In this document: one piece after another, positions 16,101-24,887 of the stretch | Numbering within the stretch: the stretch's first letter is position 1 | Layout: every line of letters starts with the position of its first letter | Assembly (NCBI GenBank): GCA_937916845.1 | Contig: CALFSK010000004.1 | Span: forward strand, 1 to 43,197 | Direction of reading: 5' to 3' | Origin: an uncultured Lactobacillus sp. | GTDB lineage: Bacteria > Bacillota > Bacilli > Lactobacillales > Lactobacillaceae | Length of the DNA: 43,197 bases | Position numbers and translations under genes: made by a program | Notes under the pieces: generated by a model | Told to the model about the DNA's origin: nothing | What the model saw: the letters and a program-made list of their open reading frames with translations, nothing else | The model's database searches: none

Positions 16101-17534
16101 TTATTTAATTTGTTGGACCGCGTTACGTCCTGAAAAGGCGGCGTATCCTGCCGTACTACCAGGTAACGTGACCGCGTACGTGTCCCCAACTAACATCCCA
16201 GCTGCATCGTTTCCGGCAGCGTATAGTCCGGGAACTGGGTAACCGTGATTGTTTAAGACCGCATTGTCTTCGTCTACTCGTAAGCCGCCTAACGCACACG
16301 CCATACCAACGCCCAACTCAACGGCGTAGAACGGGCCCTGACTCAAGCCAGTCAAGTACGGTGCCGCCTTACCGAAGTCCGTATCGGCGCCAGATGCAAC
16401 CAGTTTATTATAGTGTGCAATCGTTTCAGGTAACTGAACAATGTTCAACTTTTCCGCCAGTTCTTCAACCGTAGCGGCCTTAGTTAAGTACTTCGCGCCA
16501 CTGGCCGTATCGTGATCAAGTTCAGTTTGCAATTGGTCAAATTTATCCGGTGAAACTGGTGAGTTGCCCACTTCTTTATACAACCCAACTTGGGTAAGGT
16601 GGTCAATGGCCGCTTGATCCAAAATGGAGAAGGTCCGGGCCTGCGTCAAAATGGCGCCGCCGGCATGGCACATATTGTCATTAACGTCCTCGTTAACGAA
16701 CCGTTCACCACGTTCGTTGACCCAGAGAATCGCCTCTTGGGTTGCCGCCGCCGCTAATTGTGACGCCATGTGGACAAAGGGTGGTTGTTGGCGGTCATAA
16801 ATCGCACCGCCACCGTACTGAATCGCACCCATTTGATAATGAGCCGCACCAGCTTGCCAGGCTAACTGCATGCCATCACCCGTCGATTTACCATCACTGA
16901 CTGAGAGCAACCGCTTAAAGAACGGCGTGCGTTTTTTTATTAATTCGGGATTATCCACGTACCCACCGGTAGCTAAAATGACGTTGCTAGTCTTCAAGTC
17001 CCGCGACTGACCAGTCGCTTCATTCATCACGACTAGGCCAGCAACTTGCCCGTTTTCCATTAGGACCCGTTCAGCACCCGTACTCATTGCAAATTCAACG
17101 CCAAGTGCTTGTGCCTTATCAAACAAGACCGTTACCGCCGCATGACCGCCACCGTCAAAACTATGAATCGTTGGCCAACTTACACCCTGACCGCCGACCT
17201 TACTGAACTTAACGCCTAAGTCGTGTAGCCAATCAATCGTGGCCCCGCTTTGGTCGATCAATTTCTTCAAATGGGGCGCGCTGGCTTCATAATGCGAGTA
17301 GTCCAGTTCCGATTGAAGTAACTTCGTGCGGTCAATGTGAACGCCAGTCTGCTTTTGCAAGTAGCTGTCAACGCCCATCGCACCTTCAACGTAATTCCCG
17401 TCGCCACCAATCGTCCGGCCTTTTTCTAACACTAAGGTGGTTAAGTGCTTTTCACCGGCACTCACAGCGGCTGCCAACCCGGCTAAGCCACCGCCAACAA
17501 TCACTAAATCATACTGACTTTGTTTTGGAAACAT
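16101..17534 (-). CDS. FAD-binding reductase/dehydrogenase (FAD_binding_2, fumarate-reductase-like fold), copy 1
   Basis: 477 aa. Dinucleotide-binding VIVGGGLAGLAAAVSAGEK (about 11-29), EKGRTIGGDGNYVEG, LATGGYVDNPELI, GERFVNEDV and the C-terminal GLYAAGNDAAGM...GSTAGYAAFSGRNA place it with fumarate/urocanate reductases and 3-ketosteroid dehydrogenases. It has no signal peptide and no covalent-FMN domain, so it acts in the cytoplasm with FAD alone. The segment where fumarate reductases carry the active-site His before GG reads MACALGGLRVD, and the C-terminal NRLGGN arginine motif is absent, so fumarate is unlikely. Third gene of the FAD-SDR-FAD unit, 11 bases after the SDR. AGGGGGA precedes the ATG. 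Substrate unknown. Confidence 0.85.
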   Translation of the reverse strand: MFPKQSQYDLVIVGGGLAGLAAAVSAGEKHLTTLVLEKGRTIGGDGNYVEGAMGVDSYLQKQTGVHIDRTKLLQSELDYSHYEASAPHLKKLIDQSGATIDWLHDLGVKFSKVGGQGVSWPTIHSFDGGGHAAVTVLFDKAQALGVEFAMSTGAERVLMENGQVAGLVVMNEATGQSRDLKTSNVILATGGYVDNPELIKKRTPFFKRLLSVSDGKSTGDGMQLAWQAGAAHYQMGAIQYGGGAIYDRQQPPFVHMASQLAAAATQEAILWVNERGERFVNEDVNDNMCHAGGAILTQARTFSILDQAAIDHLTQVGLYKEVGNSPVSPDKFDQLQTELDHDTASGAKYLTKAATVEELAEKLNIVQLPETIAHYNKLVASGADTDFGKAAPYLTGLSQGPFYAVELGVGMACALGGLRVDEDNAVLNNHGYPVPGLYAAGNDAAGMLVGDTYAVTLPGSTAGYAAFSGRNAVQQIK

Positions 17535-17545
17535 GTTTAGTCCCC

Positions 17546-18280
17546 CTATTTCAAACCGACCGAGACACCACCATCACTCAAAACCGTTTGACCCGTCATG
17601 AAGGTCGCTTCACTAGCAACGAAGACGAACACTTTCGCAACTTCAGCCGCAGTTTCGTACCGTTTCATTGGAACCGTTGGTAAAATCTTTTCAAGAAAAC
17701 CGCCGTCATTTAACGGTGTCTTCGTTAACCCTGGGGCCACACAGTTGACCCGAATATTATCCGCAGCGTAGTCCACCGCGGCGGCCTGCGTCATCCCCAT
17801 AATGCCGTTTTTAGCAGCGTTATAGGCGCCCATACCGCCTGGATTATAAATACTGCCAAGCGCACCGGTGTTAACAATTGAGCCAAAGCCTTGTTTCAAA
17901 AACAGGTTGATTTCAGCACGCATGCAACGGAAGGTACCCCGTAAGTCGAGGTCAATGGTACTATCAAAATCCTTATCCGTTAATTCTGCAAAGGGTTTAA
18001 GGGTCCCGCCACCGGCATTATTCATCACGTAGTCCAAGCGACCAAAGTCAGCCATGATTTTGTCTAACCCGGATTGAATACTGTCGTTATCCATCACATT
18101 CATGACTAGACCAACAATTTTACCGTCATACTTGTCAGCCAACGTCTTGGCAGCGTCCGTAACTTTTGGATTATAGTCAGCCAACACGACATCGGCGCCC
18201 TGTTTGGCAAATTCTTCACTAATAGCAAACCCAATTCCTTGTGCAGCACCCGTTACCATTGCAACTTTATCTTTTAACAT
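17546..18280 (-). CDS. SDR-family protein with substituted catalytic Asn and Ser
   Basis: 244 aa. TGAAQGIG at 10-17 and NNAG at 87-90 are classical, and D35 after strand 2 (VVLADYN) favours NAD(H), unlike the two NADP-type SDRs nearby. Y153 and K157 are present, but the Asn of the tetrad is D112 (LDLRGTF) and the catalytic Ser, 13 residues before the Tyr, is A140 (VNTGALGSIYNPGG). S143 is the nearest serine. GGAGG lies within the end of the upstream FAD gene, whose stop is three bases away. It is sandwiched between two FAD-reductase genes, so it should act on the same substrate. Altered chemistry (for example isomerase or dehydratase) or reduced activity is possible. Confidence 0.85.
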   Translation of the reverse strand: MLKDKVAMVTGAAQGIGFAISEEFAKQGADVVLADYNPKVTDAAKTLADKYDGKIVGLVMNVMDNDSIQSGLDKIMADFGRLDYVMNNAGGGTLKPFAELTDKDFDSTIDLDLRGTFRCMRAEINLFLKQGFGSIVNTGALGSIYNPGGMGAYNAAKNGIMGMTQAAAVDYAADNIRVNCVAPGLTKTPLNDGGFLEKILPTVPMKRYETAAEVAKVFVFVASEATFMTGQTVLSDGGVSVGLK

Positions 18281-18283
18281 GAG

Positions 18284-19777
18284 CTATGCCTCCACTTTCG
18301 CTTGTTTCAAACTCTTAACGGCTTCCTGTGCGGCGATCCAACCAGAGACAAAGGCAAAACCGTTCGCAATGCCTTCATAACTTGGATAACCGTCAGAGTA
18401 CAAGCCATTCACATTATTACCAACAACGTATAAATCCTTAATTGGCGCTCCCGCCGTCGTGACGGGTTCGCAATTACGGTTCACGTTGACCCCGTCCAAG
18501 GTTCCTAAGATGGCACAATGTTCCACGATGGCGTACACCGGACCGTCCGTCACACCAAATAGCAATTCATCACTCGGCTTCAAGAAGACGTCATCTTCAT
18601 GCTGGTCAACGGCCTGGTTGTAAGATTGAACACTCCGCTGTAGCGCTGATAGTGAGAGGTTTAATTTAGTTGCCAAGTCCGCGAGTGAATCGGCTTTAAC
18701 CACTTCACCCGTTTGAACAGCCGCGTCAAAGTCCGTTTGAATATTTGGCAACGGGCCCACGGTCGTCCGGGGCGTCTGCCCAACTTCACAAAATTGACGT
18801 TCAAACGTGTCTTCTAGTGGAACTTCGTGCGTCTTGAAATGGTCAAGCGTCTTTTGATCGAGGAGCACGTAATACTTGCCTTGAACGTTATGCGCCGCGT
18901 TAGCCCACATTGCAAAGTCGTAAACGACGTCCTCATTGACAAACCGGTTAGCCGTTTTATCCAGCCATAACAACGGCAGGTTGGTCAACGTTTCAACGCT
19001 ACTATCTCGCCGCATTGGGTTAATTTGAAGGCTTGGTGCGCAGCCATGTGCGAAGAGGACCGGGGTATGGGTCGTATCGGCGCCCAACTTTTTAGCTAAT
19101 TTAATCCCCGTACCGTCCGCTTTACGTTCGCCTAGATTTAAGAATTCATCGGCATCGGCGTATTTTTTCATCATCATGTCAGGGTCACCGCAGTAACCAC
19201 CGTCCGCAAAAATCACTTTGCTGGTTTCAATGCGCGTCTTCGTTCCCGACTGATCAGCGACGATGACGGCTTTTAACCCGTCACTGTAATCCAGATCAAC
19301 CGCGGCCGTCTCCGTCAAAACCTGATTGCCCGCCGCAATAAATTTAGCGGGTAATTGATCCCAGTTCGCCATTTTTTCTTTGAAATTGTTGAACTTATGG
19401 TAGACAAGCGGATCATTTAAATGCGCTTTTTGTTCGCTTTGTTCCACCGTAACGGGCAACCCCATGGCCGTCATCCGGTCGATGTTGGCCCCAGAAAGCT
19501 TCAAGAACCGGGCTAATAATTCCCCGTTTACAAAATAGTGATTATAATCGGTTAATCCTTTGAATGCCTCTGCATAGCCGTATTTAACCCCTTGGGCTTC
19601 CTGTTGCTTTGAATTAACGGCAAAGACGCCGTGAGCACCAAACTTGCCGGCACCACCAACCTTGTCACCACGTTCCAATAAAATAAATGGCACTTTTTGT
19701 TGGTATAATTCAAAAGCCGCTGAAATTCCTGCTGAGCCAGAACCGACTACGACAACCGCCGTTGATAACGTTTTCAT
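18284..19777 (-). CDS. FAD-binding reductase/dehydrogenase, copy 2
   Basis: 497 aa from the ATG at 19777 (AAGGGTGA upstream); an in-frame ATG ten codons earlier is not preceded by a binding site. FAD motif VVVVGSGSAGISAAFELY (about 7-24), ERGDKVGGAGKFGAHG, FADGGYCGDPDMM, NRFVNEDV, and C-terminal GNNVNGLYSDGYPSYEGIANGFAFVSGWIA. It is closest to copy 3: both share NHY..NG.LLAR and Y-P-[SA]-[YF]-E-G near the end. VEHCAILGTLDGV replaces the His-containing fumarate site. No secretion signal and no FMN domain. First gene of the FAD-SDR-FAD unit, downstream of a LysR-type dyad. Possible substrates are imported unsaturated carboxylic or phenolic acids; this is inference. Confidence 0.84.
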   Translation of the reverse strand: MKTLSTAVVVVGSGSAGISAAFELYQQKVPFILLERGDKVGGAGKFGAHGVFAVNSKQQEAQGVKYGYAEAFKGLTDYNHYFVNGELLARFLKLSGANIDRMTAMGLPVTVEQSEQKAHLNDPLVYHKFNNFKEKMANWDQLPAKFIAAGNQVLTETAAVDLDYSDGLKAVIVADQSGTKTRIETSKVIFADGGYCGDPDMMMKKYADADEFLNLGERKADGTGIKLAKKLGADTTHTPVLFAHGCAPSLQINPMRRDSSVETLTNLPLLWLDKTANRFVNEDVVYDFAMWANAAHNVQGKYYVLLDQKTLDHFKTHEVPLEDTFERQFCEVGQTPRTTVGPLPNIQTDFDAAVQTGEVVKADSLADLATKLNLSLSALQRSVQSYNQAVDQHEDDVFLKPSDELLFGVTDGPVYAIVEHCAILGTLDGVNVNRNCEPVTTAGAPIKDLYVVGNNVNGLYSDGYPSYEGIANGFAFVSGWIAAQEAVKSLKQAKVEA

Positions 19778-19821
19778 TTTAAAATTCACCCTTTCATGCG
19801 AATTCATCTTTCAATAACTAT

Positions 19822-19841
19822 ATTGTATATTGATTCACAAT
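19822..19841. promoter_or_regulatory. LysR-type dyad upstream of the FAD-SDR-FAD unit
   Basis: ATTGT (19822-19826) and ACAAT (19837-19841) form a 5-bp-arm dyad with a T-N11-A core, in the 99-base gap between the LysR gene and FAD copy 2. A TACAAT -10-like box for the leftward unit overlaps it. It is a reasonable binding site for the adjacent LysR protein. Confidence 0.5.
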
Positions 19842-19876
19842 TTAGGGCCAACACATAAAAGTTGTCACAGATAACC

Positions 19877-20749
19877 TCAGCTTATCGCTTGCGTTAAAAG
19901 TTTAAACACATCACTATTGGCCGTGTTATTCATCGCTATGACCACTTTAAAAGCTTGTTTTAAATGCGCGGGTGTATATCTGTAGATATTTTCACAATTA
20001 TCCGGAATTTTAAAGTTTTCGGGAACAAATGTTAGCCCACCACTAAAGTTCACGTTCATGCAGGCGGCCGCAAAGCTATTGACCCCGGAAACCTGCTGAT
20101 AATCCCACGGGCCTTGGCGGTAAGCCTTTAACATCGCTTCTTGAATATCGGAGATCCCGGTCGACTGCCAATATTGTAAGTAAAACGTTGATTTCCGGGC
20201 TAATGCTGGTAAGTCTTGCGGGTCTGGGGCCGTCGCAACTTCCGTGGCATTAAACAGCAGATCAAAATTGATCGTCTTAAATGGCACGGTCCGCAGTTTC
20301 GCATTATTTAAGAAGGCCAATTCAAACCCAACGAGCATGTCATAATCACCTTTGATCAGGCGGCTAATACTGTGATTAAAGGCTTCTTCATCAAAATTAA
20401 CCTGCGTGCGCGCTGGAAACTGGTTCGCTAATTCAGCCGCATCGTCCGCTAACCCTTGCAAAAAGTGAATGCGGACTAACTGATCAGGATGAGTATCCGG
20501 ATGCCGCCAAATTTCATTATAAGAATTCAGAATATCTACGGCACGGTGATAGAACCGTTCCCCGACCGGTGTCAGCGCAAACTGCCCCGCGGAACGGTGT
20601 AGCAACCGTTGGCCTAGTGAATTTTCCAACTTGCTGATGGCGGAACTAACCGCCGTCTCTGAAACATAATTCCGTTTGGCGGCCGAGCTGAATCCATGGG
20701 TCTGAACCACATCGACAAAATACTTCATTGGCATCAAGTTATAATTCAT
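19877..20749 (-). CDS. LysR-family transcriptional regulator
   Basis: 290 aa. Winged helix MKYFVDVVQTHGFSSAAKRNYVSETAVSSAISKLENSLGQRLLHRSAGQFALTPVGERF (about 8-66), followed by a weakly conserved effector domain. It lies in the same direction as, and between, the two FAD units. A terminator upstream separates it from the MFS gene, so it has its own promoter in 20750-20828, and its product probably acts on the dyad at 19822-19841 and the FAD3-MFS promoter. Confidence 0.9.
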   Translation of the reverse strand: MNYNLMPMKYFVDVVQTHGFSSAAKRNYVSETAVSSAISKLENSLGQRLLHRSAGQFALTPVGERFYHRAVDILNSYNEIWRHPDTHPDQLVRIHFLQGLADDAAELANQFPARTQVNFDEEAFNHSISRLIKGDYDMLVGFELAFLNNAKLRTVPFKTINFDLLFNATEVATAPDPQDLPALARKSTFYLQYWQSTGISDIQEAMLKAYRQGPWDYQQVSGVNSFAAACMNVNFSGGLTFVPENFKIPDNCENIYRYTPAHLKQAFKVVIAMNNTANSDVFKLLTQAIS

Positions 20750-20828
20750 GACTAATCCCTACTTTCATATCCGGTTTTTCTCGCGTAACTTTCAAGTTCG
20801 TAATCGTTGATTTCATTCTACCAGAAGC

Positions 20829-20877
20829 AAAAAGTACTCGTAACGCCGTACAAAAGTTTGCAGGCATTACGAGTACT
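20829..20877 (-). terminator. Terminator of the FAD3-MFS unit
   Basis: AGTACTCGTAACGCC and GGCATTACGAGTACT (one mismatch) around a 15-nt loop. On the minus strand the stem is followed by TTTTTG. It lies eight bases after the MFS stop. Confidence 0.88.
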
Positions 20878-20884
20878 GAAAGAT

Positions 20885-22075
20885 TTAATTTAACGCATCT
20901 TGAACGAGCTTTTTCTGGAAGTTTAATAGAATGCAAGCGACACCTAAAATCAAAGCAATAATGCCACTAACGGAAAAGACGTTCAGGCCCATGTTTTCTA
21001 CGACACTGGTCAGCGGATTAATAATAAATGGACTGAGAACCCCACCAATGGAATAGATGGCGACGTAAACGCCCAAGGCCATTGACACACTGCTCTTACC
21101 CACGGAAATCGAAATCAAGTATGGGAACTGCCCCATTGCGATACTCATCGCCGCACCGACGAAGAAACTGCCAATAAATGCTAACAATAAGGAATGGCCA
21201 AAGCCAATGAGCAAGTACGATAAGCCGTAGATGATAAATGACATTGAAATCGAGGTATATTTGAATTTCTTCCCAATCACCCCAACGATCAATCCGCATA
21301 ACATCCCGCCAATTAATGAAATCGTCGACGTTAACGCCGCTTGTGACGTTGCACCCAACTTTTCTTCCACAACGAATAAGGAAATGTTGTTATTTAAGAC
21401 GTTGTTTAATAGCATGACGCAGAATCCCCAGAAGGCACTGTAGAACACGTACTTATTCAGTTGGATCTTCTCACCACTATTACCATCGTCTTGGTTAACC
21501 GCTTCTGGGTGAAAAGGTACCAAGGCTAGTGTCACAATCAAGACTAACAGCGAGAAAATGTAGATCCAATAGTTATTGACCCACGTATTCGTCGCAGCTA
21601 ATTGGCCACCACCCATGATGAAGATGATCCCACCAATATTCGTGAAGGTAGTCGTTAAGCCCATCGTTGATTGCCGTTCCTTTTCAGGCAACATTTGAGA
21701 AATCAAAACTTGTGATAAGTTTGTGCATGCGCCTTGCCCCAAGCCAACTAAGCATGAACAAAGGAGTAAGAACGCGAAGCTGGTATGAAAAGCAAGTGGT
21801 AAGAATCCCCCGATAACAACTAGTATAATCGCACTGATCGTCAACGTTTTAAGATTGATTTTGCTGGCAGTCAGCTTCCCAATAATTAATCCTGCCAACA
21901 TCATAAATAGGTTCGGTAGTGAGGTTAGCATTTGAACACTGGTATTGCTCAGCGCAAAGTTTTTTGCAATCGCTGCGTAGGATGGCGTAATCGCTAACGC
22001 TGCCATCCCCATCGTACTAACCGCCAAAACGCCAATTCTAGTTTTCGAAATATATGCTTTACTTGGTGTGTCCAT
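20885..22075 (-). CDS. MFS transporter (12 membrane segments)
   Basis: 396 aa from the ATG at 22075, nine bases after AAGGGGG; a TTG two codons earlier is less likely. About twelve hydrophobic helices, with short basic loops such as LPEKERQSTMGLTTTF after helix 4 and GKKFKYTS between the halves, as in the major facilitator superfamily drug/organic-acid branch. It follows FAD copy 3 by 27 bases and shares its transcription unit, so it probably imports the substrate, or exports the reduced product, of the FAD reductases. Direction and substrate cannot be read from sequence. Confidence 0.87.
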   Translation of the reverse strand: MDTPSKAYISKTRIGVLAVSTMGMAALAITPSYAAIAKNFALSNTSVQMLTSLPNLFMMLAGLIIGKLTASKINLKTLTISAIILVVIGGFLPLAFHTSFAFLLLCSCLVGLGQGACTNLSQVLISQMLPEKERQSTMGLTTTFTNIGGIIFIMGGGQLAATNTWVNNYWIYIFSLLVLIVTLALVPFHPEAVNQDDGNSGEKIQLNKYVFYSAFWGFCVMLLNNVLNNNISLFVVEEKLGATSQAALTSTISLIGGMLCGLIVGVIGKKFKYTSISMSFIIYGLSYLLIGFGHSLLLAFIGSFFVGAAMSIAMGQFPYLISISVGKSSVSMALGVYVAIYSIGGVLSPFIINPLTSVVENMGLNVFSVSGIIALILGVACILLNFQKKLVQDALN

Positions 22076-22102
22076 AATCAAAAGCCCCCTTAGCTAACGT
22101 GA

Positions 22103-23605
22103 CTACACCGTTGCAGTCGCTGCTTTGACATAGTCAGCCGCACTCGTCCCGGCAATTCGGCCAGAAGTCCACGTAAATCCAGAAGCTAACCCTTCAAAAG
22201 CGGGATAGCTATGGCCTTCGTAGTAGCCACCAGCATTAGCACCACCCGTATAAAGGCCTGGGATTGGTTTGAACTGATTGTCTAATACGGCGAGGTTCTC
22301 ATCGACCCGGACGCCACCGACAGTCCCAAGGTAGGCCGCCTGGCTAATAAAGGCGTAGAACGGGCCCTTTTCAACCGAGTAAGCTAGTGATTTGGTAGAC
22401 TTACCAAATTCGTGATCATCTTGGTCATGAATGGCTTGATTATAAGTATCAACCGTCTTAACAAAGTCATCAGCGTTGAATCCTGCTTTAGCTGCTAATT
22501 CAGTCAAAGTTGTGCCACGATAGGCCGTTTCACCTTTGATGGCTTCTTCAGCCAACTTGGTAAAGTCGCCGCGACCAGTTGCCGCACCGGGACCAGCTTG
22601 GGAAACTTCTTCTGCGTTCTTATCAGCAGTAAAAGTATCCAAAGTGGCTTGATCAACAACGAATAAGTACTTCCCACCTTGTGACCAAGCGGCGTTGGCC
22701 CATTCAACGGTGTCATAAACAACGTCTTCGTTAGTAAAGCGCTTACCTTTTTTGTTAACCCAAAGTTGTGGCGTTAATAATAACTGCGTCAACGCGTTTG
22801 ATGAGAAGCCAGCTAAATGTTTTGCGGAAGTCTTTTGGGTCACTTTAGATTTTGCCAATTGGGCCGCATGAATCAAAGCGTGACTATCAATATCCGTTGC
22901 GCCGGCTTTAACCATCGCGCTCATGCCTTCACCATCGTTAGGAACCCCTAAGGTCCGCAAGTCAGAAGTGTGCATGGTCTTGGCAACCTTCTTCGCATCG
23001 CCACCGTAGCCACCAGTTGCGACAATTACTGCTTGCGCATTGATTGTTAATTGGTCACCGTCATCAGTCGTTGCGGTAACACCGGCAACTTTTCCATCTG
23101 CCATGATCAAGTCGGTCATGGTTGTCTTAAACTGGAACTTAACGCCGGCGTCTTCCAAGGTTTGCTGAATCCGTTGATAACTTTCATCTTTATGTTGGTA
23201 CATGTGGTATGAACCGCCGCGATAATCATTGTTACGGTGTGCAAATTGGGTCGTCTTAGCTGTTGGGTTTAATTTGATTTCCATACCCAACTTTTCCAAC
23301 CAAGCTAACGTATCCGCCGAACGAGTGACGATCCGCGCTAATAAAGCACCATTAGACAAGTAGTGGTTATAATTAGCTAATTCCGAAATCGCCGTTTTAG
23401 TCGACATCTTCATGCCGGCTGCCCGTTGTTCCTTGGAATCAATTGCGAAAAAGCCACTTGAAATTTTTGTATTCCCACCAATTTGGGGTTGTTTTTCAAT
23501 CACTAAAACTTTTAATCCTTTTTCGGCAGCGGCGTACGCAGCTGCTAAGCCGGTACCACCCGTACCTGCAACTAAAATATCAGTATTCATCGTTGTATTT
23601 GTCAT
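22103..23605 (-). CDS. FAD-binding reductase/dehydrogenase, copy 3
   Basis: 500 aa. FAD site ILVAGTGGTGLAAAYAAAEK (about 10-29), EKQPQIGGNTKISSGFFAID, VATGGYGGDAKKV, KGKRFTNEDV and C-terminal GGANAGGYYEGHSYPAFEGLASGFTWTSGRIAG. Close paralogue of copy 2. ISQAAYLGTVGGVRVD lacks the fumarate-binding His, and no NRLGGN follows. Cytoplasmic, with no FMN-binding domain. AAGGAG precedes the ATG. First gene of a two-gene unit with an MFS transporter and divergent from an AraC regulator. The family reduces activated double bonds (fumarate, urocanate, enoates) or oxidises steroids; substrate here unknown. Confidence 0.84.
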   Translation of the reverse strand: MTNTTMNTDILVAGTGGTGLAAAYAAAEKGLKVLVIEKQPQIGGNTKISSGFFAIDSKEQRAAGMKMSTKTAISELANYNHYLSNGALLARIVTRSADTLAWLEKLGMEIKLNPTAKTTQFAHRNNDYRGGSYHMYQHKDESYQRIQQTLEDAGVKFQFKTTMTDLIMADGKVAGVTATTDDGDQLTINAQAVIVATGGYGGDAKKVAKTMHTSDLRTLGVPNDGEGMSAMVKAGATDIDSHALIHAAQLAKSKVTQKTSAKHLAGFSSNALTQLLLTPQLWVNKKGKRFTNEDVVYDTVEWANAAWSQGGKYLFVVDQATLDTFTADKNAEEVSQAGPGAATGRGDFTKLAEEAIKGETAYRGTTLTELAAKAGFNADDFVKTVDTYNQAIHDQDDHEFGKSTKSLAYSVEKGPFYAFISQAAYLGTVGGVRVDENLAVLDNQFKPIPGLYTGGANAGGYYEGHSYPAFEGLASGFTWTSGRIAGTSAADYVKAATATV

Positions 23606-23727
23606 ATTTGTTCACTCCTTAACTTAATTTCCAAAGTCAGTATAAAGCTAAAAAGTGAGCAAGTAGATAGTGTATAATAACTTTATTACTATGAAAATGT
23701 TACCTTTATGTAAATGGAGGGTTATTT

Positions 23728-24627
23728 TTGGCAAAAAACTATCTCATTACATCCGCATTAACGTTGAAAACAACCGATTTCAATGATACAAATTTCAAAA
23801 TTCGCTCACAAAATGAAAACATTAGCGAATCTTTTCACATTCGCTTTATTGAAAGTTTATCCTCCTGTGAATTGGACTTGAACGGCAAATACGTTTCCTT
23901 AGCGCCATTTGACGTGATTATGATGTCATCCAAAAATCCCGTTACACTCAAAAGTTTAGCCGCACCGGCCAACCTGCGCGTCTTTTCAGAATGTCTCCAT
24001 GCGCCTACACCCTTGAATATGGTAATCGTGGGGGACAATCCGATGGTCCACGACCTCATGAATGCCGGCGAACACGAATTACACTACATCGTTTACCGCC
24101 ACCAAGTGAATCAAATTAAGCACAGCTATTTTGACCTACTAGCCGAACTTGAACGGCAAGATTTAAACGACGTCTTCTTAAACTACCAACGCGAGATGAG
24201 TGCGGGACTTTTGCTAACTGAATTGTTACGCAACCATGAACAAACCATCTCAATTTCAGACTCGGATTTTCCCGGCACCGACATTCACCATGCCAGCGCC
24301 GATACGCAATCCGGACTGATTTTTAATTACTTAGTCCTGCATAATCAGGACGCAACATTGCACGGTACCGCTGAACATTTTGGTTATAATAAGAATTACT
24401 TTTCAAGATTATGTCAGAATTTATTCAACAAAAGTTTCAGCGACCAGTTAGCCTTCATTCGCATTGAGCTAGCGAAACGCATGCTTGCCCTATCGAATAA
24501 AACGATTGAAGAAATTTCAGTTGAACTGGGCTATAAGAATATTAGTAGTTTCTTTGCCCTCTTTAAACGTGCCGTTGACATGACCCCCAACGACTACCGA
24601 GCCAGTCATGGGTACCGCCGGACATGA
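23728..24627 (+). CDS. AraC-family transcriptional regulator
   Basis: 299 aa starting at a TTG, supported by GGAGGG eight bases upstream (23716-23721). The N-terminal about 190 residues form a cupin-like sensor domain with low conservation. The C-terminus carries the double helix-turn-helix: HGTAEHFGYNKNYFSRLCQNLFNKSFSDQLAFIRIELAKRMLALS, then TIEEISVELGYKNISSFFALFKRAVDMTPNDYR, the AraC signature. It is divergent from FAD3-MFS and probably controls it. A degraded copy of the same 3' region lies at 27498-27572. Confidence 0.9.
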   Translation: MAKNYLITSALTLKTTDFNDTNFKIRSQNENISESFHIRFIESLSSCELDLNGKYVSLAPFDVIMMSSKNPVTLKSLAAPANLRVFSECLHAPTPLNMVIVGDNPMVHDLMNAGEHELHYIVYRHQVNQIKHSYFDLLAELERQDLNDVFLNYQREMSAGLLLTELLRNHEQTISISDSDFPGTDIHHASADTQSGLIFNYLVLHNQDATLHGTAEHFGYNKNYFSRLCQNLFNKSFSDQLAFIRIELAKRMLALSNKTIEEISVELGYKNISSFFALFKRAVDMTPNDYRASHGYRRT

Positions 24628-24630
24628 GAC

Positions 24631-24728
24631 TGTGGACAACTCAGTTACGAAAGTTATCGACCTGTGGATAACTAAAAGGGCCGTTTTTGCCGCACTTATC
24701 CCCAAAATTCACAGGTCATTCGGGATAA
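24631..24728. repeat. DnaA-box-like element, copy A (paired with copy B)
   Basis: Starting four bases after the AraC stop: TGTGGACAA (24631-24639), TGTGGATAA (24663-24671, a perfect DnaA box on the minus strand), TTATCCCCA (24696-24704) and TCGGGATAA (24720-24728). TTATCCC and GGGATAA, and ACCTGTG with CACAGGT, form inverted repeats. The stretch 24643-24706 aligns without gaps to 27640-27703 at about 47 of 64 positions by hand count. It may be a DnaA-binding cluster or a conserved 3' hairpin element. Confidence 0.6.
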
Positions 24729-24887
24729 CCCGCTAAACGTGTACTGATAGCAGTCCAATCTTTGTGCCACCACTGCTTTAATTACATTAAAAATACCTTA
24801 ACCAGTGGCTTTAAAAAGTGTTCACCAATCGGTCCAATCATTGTATAATAAGCTGCAGCTAACCTTGTAGAGGGGGACTACCGATTC

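Noticed and set aside
16101..23605. Fumarate reductase operon
   Set aside because: All three FAD proteins lack the active-site His and Arg motifs of fumarate reductases and the FMN domain of soluble ones.
24517..24705. A 62-aa minus-strand frame
   Set aside because: Overlaps the AraC 3' end and the DnaA-box-like element; no start signal.
24631..24728. Chromosomal replication origin
   Set aside because: DnaA-box matches exist, but there is no dnaA/dnaN neighbour and no clear AT-rich unwinding region; a secondary cluster is the more careful reading.
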